From: Limnothrix sp. FACHB-406 | GTDB taxonomy: Bacteria; Cyanobacteriota; Cyanobacteriia; CACIAM-69d | Direction: 5' to 3' | Length of the DNA: 64,000 bases | Assembly (NCBI RefSeq): GCF_014698235.1 | Contig: NZ_JACJSP010000024.1 | Location: forward strand, 1-64,000 | In this document: piece by piece, positions 61,536 to 64,000 of the stretch | How the letters are laid out: every line of letters starts with the position of its first letter | Position numbering within the stretch: position 1 is the first letter of the stretch | Notes under the pieces: generated by a model | Told to the model about the DNA's origin: nothing | What the model saw: the letters and a program-made list of their open reading frames with translations, nothing else | The model's database searches: none | Made by a program: the position numbers and the translations under genes

Positions 61536-61727
61536 AGGTGGGTCATATCTGGTCTGGGCCGTTGTTTATTGAACAGGCGGGGCCGCCTGCGATCGGGCGA
61601 TGAACTCGGCGATCCAAAATTTCAGCAATCTCACTCGGCGATCTCAACCGAACTAGACGATCTAACTCGGCCATCGAACTACGAATCATAATATCGATGT
61701 TCCTATGGTAATGAGGTTGATCAACCG

Positions 61728-62606
61728 TTGGCTGCTTCTGAACAGGCCCCAGCAATTCCTCAAGCCATCCCGCAAGCACTCCATGTGGAAACCCGCGGTC
61801 GGGGGCTGCCGCTGTTGTGTTTGCATGGTCACCCCGGCTCTGGGCGCAGTATGCAAGTGTTTACGCGCCATTGGGCCGATCGATTCTGGACGATCGCGCC
61901 GGATTTGCGGGGATATGGCCGCAGTCGATCGGGGAGTGACTTTGCCATGGAAGCCCACATTGCGGATTTGGTGGCCCTACTCGATCGACTCCAAATTGAC
62001 CAAGCTCTTGTCTTGGGTTGGTCTTTGGGGGGAATTTTGGCCCTGGAGTTGGCCCTGCGACATCCCGATCGAGTGCAAGGGCTGATTTTGATTGCCACGG
62101 CGGCCCGCCCCCGCAGCGCCCCCATGCCCAGCCAACGATGGGACTTGGCCTACACCCTGATTGCAGCTCTGTTGAATGGGGTATGGCCCGGTTGGGCTTG
62201 GAATATTCGGCAATTTGGCGAGCGATCACTCCTGCGCTACCTGATTCAACGCCACACCCCCGAAACCTATCGCTACTTGGCTGAATCGGCGGTGTGGGAT
62301 GTGTTGCAAACCTCAGGGGCGGCCACCCGATCGCTGCGTCAGGCGCTTCAGGCTGGATACGATCGCCAGGCGGATTTGGTCAAAATTCGCTGCCCCGCAC
62401 TGGTGATGGCCGGAGCGGGCGATCGCCACATCACCCCGATCGCCAGCCTGGAAACCGCCACCGGCTTACCCCGCAGCCAGTGGCACTGTTATGACGGCGT
62501 GGCACACCTGTTTCCTTGGGAAATTCCCGATCGGGTTTTGGCAGATATCGATCACTGGCTTCAGGAACAGGGTTTTGGGCAACTCGATTCATTCCAGCAA
62601 CGCTAG
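61728..62606 (+). CDS. alpha/beta hydrolase
   Basis: There are 292 residues from a TTG at 61728; no ATG or GTG is in frame nearby and a short overlapping frame starting at 61711 is out of phase. The fold is plain: LPLLCLHGHPGSGRSMQVF (oxyanion HG), DLRGYGRSRSG, the nucleophile elbow VLGWSLGGILALELAL (Ser), the catalytic Asp in VMAGAGDRHITPIAS and the His in YDGVAHLFPWEIPD. Substrate is unknown; esterase, dehalogenase-like or lyase activities are possible. AGG lies 11 bp before the TTG, a weak ribosome-binding site. It is followed 14 bp after its stop by a dispersed palindrome. Confidence 0.85.
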   Translation: MAASEQAPAIPQAIPQALHVETRGRGLPLLCLHGHPGSGRSMQVFTRHWADRFWTIAPDLRGYGRSRSGSDFAMEAHIADLVALLDRLQIDQALVLGWSLGGILALELALRHPDRVQGLILIATAARPRSAPMPSQRWDLAYTLIAALLNGVWPGWAWNIRQFGERSLLRYLIQRHTPETYRYLAESAVWDVLQTSGAATRSLRQALQAGYDRQADLVKIRCPALVMAGAGDRHITPIASLETATGLPRSQWHCYDGVAHLFPWEIPDRVLADIDHWLQEQGFGQLDSFQQR

Positions 62607-62620
62607 TCGTCGTGGGGGAG

Positions 62621-62640
62621 CAAGGGGCTTAAGCCCCTTG
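62621..62640. repeat. dispersed palindrome core, copy E
   Basis: CAAGGGGCTTAAGCCCCTTG, perfect 20-bp inverted repeat, 14 bp after the hydrolase stop. It is followed by a near-tandem duplication of CTTGTCTATGCTGATCGAT / CTTGTCTGTGCCGATCGAT (62636-62654 and 62663-62681). Confidence 0.85.
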
Positions 62641-62824
62641 TCTATGCTGATCGATGGGGCTTCTTGTCTGTGCCGATCGATGAGGCCCAACAGCTAGTTG
62701 TGGCTTTTCAGACATCCTCTCCGGCCCACAGTCTGGGAACGCGGAGGCGAGTGATAGGATACAAATTCGACTAATCAGCGCCACTCCACAGGCCGATCGC
62801 ACCGCCGCACCACACAAAGTCACC

Positions 62825-63925
62825 ATGGGCAACACGTTTGGACATCTGTTTCGGATCACCACCTTTGGCGAGTCCCACGGTGGTGGGGTGGGCGTTGTGA
62901 TCGATGGTTGCCCGCCCCGGTTGCCCCTAACGGCCGAAGAAATTCAAGTGGAACTCGATCGCCGCCGGCCCGGCCAAAGCAAAATCACCACGCCTCGCAA
63001 GGAAACCGACCAGTGCGAAATCCTTTCGGGTGTGTTTGAGGGCAAGACCCTGGGCACGCCGATCGCGATTTTGGTGCGCAACAAGGACACCCGGCCCCAG
63101 GACTACGACGAGATGGCCAAGACCTATCGCCCGTCCCACGCCGATGCGACCTACGACGCGAAATATGGGTTCCGTAATTGGCAAGGGGGCGGTCGATCGT
63201 CCGCGCGGGAAACGATCGGGCGGGTGGCCGCCGGAGCGATCGCCAAGAAGATCCTGCGGCAATTTGGCAACATCGAAATCGTCGGCTACGTGAAGCGAAT
63301 TAAGGATCTGGAAGCGGCGATCGACCCGCTGACCGTGACGACGGAGCAGGTAGAAAGCAATATTCTGCGATCGCCCGATGGGGACTTTGCGGAACGGGCG
63401 ATCGCCCTGATTGAATCAATCCGCGATGAGGGTGATTCCGTCGGCGGCGTGGTGGAATGCGTTGTGCGGAATGTGCCGATGGGCTTGGGTTCGCCCGTGT
63501 TCGATCGCCTGGAAGCCGATCTGGCCAAGGCGGTGATGTCCCTGCCCGCCACCAAAGGGTTTGAGGTGGGGTCGGGTTTTGCGGGCACGTTGCTGAAGGG
63601 CAGCGAACACAACGACGAGTTTTACACGGACGAAGCGGGCAAACTGCGAACCACAACGAATCGATCGGGCGGAGTCCAAGGCGGCATCAGCAACGGCGAA
63701 CCGGTCGTGATCCGGATTGCCTTCAAGCCCACGGCCACGATCCGCAAGGCCCAAAACACCGTCGATCAAACCGGGGAAGCCAAGGTGCTGGCGGGCAAGG
63801 GTCGCCACGATCCCTGTGTGCTGCCCCGGGCCGTGCCGATGGTGGAGGCGATGGTGGCGTTGGTGGTTTGCGATCATTTGCTGCGCGATCGGGCCCAGTG
63901 CCACACCCTCGAAGATTTGGCATAG
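62825..63925 (+). CDS. aroC: chorismate synthase
   Basis: There are 366 residues from the ATG at 62825, the usual family length. Family signatures are [26 protein letters not shown] at the start, [44 protein letters not shown], and [24 protein letters not shown] toward the end. The enzyme removes the phosphate of 5-enolpyruvylshikimate-3-phosphate with reduced FMN to make chorismate for aromatic amino acids and quinones. It has a short leader and is followed by a 15-bp tandem array. Confidence 0.96.
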   Translation: MGNTFGHLFRITTFGESHGGGVGVVIDGCPPRLPLTAEEIQVELDRRRPGQSKITTPRKETDQCEILSGVFEGKTLGTPIAILVRNKDTRPQDYDEMAKTYRPSHADATYDAKYGFRNWQGGGRSSARETIGRVAAGAIAKKILRQFGNIEIVGYVKRIKDLEAAIDPLTVTTEQVESNILRSPDGDFAERAIALIESIRDEGDSVGGVVECVVRNVPMGLGSPVFDRLEADLAKAVMSLPATKGFEVGSGFAGTLLKGSEHNDEFYTDEAGKLRTTTNRSGGVQGGISNGEPVVIRIAFKPTATIRKAQNTVDQTGEAKVLAGKGRHDPCVLPRAVPMVEAMVALVVCDHLLRDRAQCHTLEDLA

Positions 63926-63940
63926 CGTAGAGATTGCGTT

Positions 63941-63994
63941 GAGATCAGCCAAATCGAGATCAGCCAAGTCGAGATCAGCCAAGTCGAGATCGGG
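63941..63994. repeat. 15-bp tandem repeat, 3 copies plus partial
   Basis: GAGATCAGCCAAATC (63941-63955), GAGATCAGCCAAGTC (63956-63970 and 63971-63985), then GAGATCGGG. It starts 16 bp after the aroC stop and runs to near the window edge, so the array may continue. Confidence 0.88.
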
Positions 63995-64000
63995 TATGTC

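Noticed and set aside
61543-61779. 78-codon frame upstream of the hydrolase on the minus strand
   Set aside because: No ribosome-binding site or homology; it overlaps the hydrolase start region in antisense.

Overview
The window is a stretch of a GC-rich cyanobacterial chromosome. Evidence for this: the HIP1 octamer GCGATCGC and its GATCGC/CGATCG variants are very frequent in coding sequence; there is a complete minC-minD-minE set; an SLH-carrying 'iron uptake porin' lies behind a Fur-box-like site; and there is a two-membrane-segment YvcK/CofD protein and several small membrane families typical of cyanobacteria. The genus cannot be fixed from the sequence alone.

Layout. 1-3.4 kb: a broken sugar O-acetyltransferase gene, a small exported protein, two tandem von Willebrand A genes and a lipoprotein. 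3.5-7.4 kb: an SLH-domain envelope protein with a structured leader, then an RNA-processing run on the minus strand (STAS protein, Mini-RNase III mrnC, rlmB with a very long Arg/Gly/Asp-rich extension). 7.7-20.2 kb: an inositol-phosphatase-like enzyme and a surface-polysaccharide region (a 1315-residue multidomain glycosyltransferase, a double-GT2 protein, a GT4 protein, a methyltransferase), interrupted by a decayed toxin-antitoxin pair, yccF, a RibD-C-like reductase, a prepilin and a YbjN-like protein. 20.5-29.9 kb: membrane proteins (AI-2E/PerM family, YggT, DUF1361), a J-domain/pentapeptide fusion, a HEAT/TPR protein, a lipoprotein and an RsmB-like rRNA methyltransferase. 29.9-40.7 kb: class I lysyl-tRNA synthetase, a Uma2 protein, a two-domain peptidoglycan amidase, minCDE followed by KDPG aldolase, an L,D-transpeptidase and surE.

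40.75-45.5 kb is the clearest accessory island: an internally deleted IS982-like element, an attC-like site, an AAA+ ATPase/subtilase pair resembling the ietAS (plasmid incompatibility/anti-phage) module, and a decayed hepT toxin gene. It is AT-rich, and I saw no GCGATCGC octamer inside the two main genes. 45.6-64 kb returns to the core: gyrB, bioF, a response-regulator/PAS/adenylate cyclase, dapB, a membrane protein, a TPR protein, the porin, yvcK, an Mla-type ABC ATPase, a 2TM protein, an alpha/beta hydrolase and aroC.

Two non-coding themes recur. First, intergenic spacers carry short tandem arrays of 12-15 bp units (at least ten loci), each with its own unrelated unit sequence. Second, a dispersed palindromic repeat whose core is CAAGGGGCTTAAGCCCCTTG lies just after the stop codon of five genes, and three copies share a 46-bp extended form. 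I recognised no tRNA, rRNA or CRISPR array.
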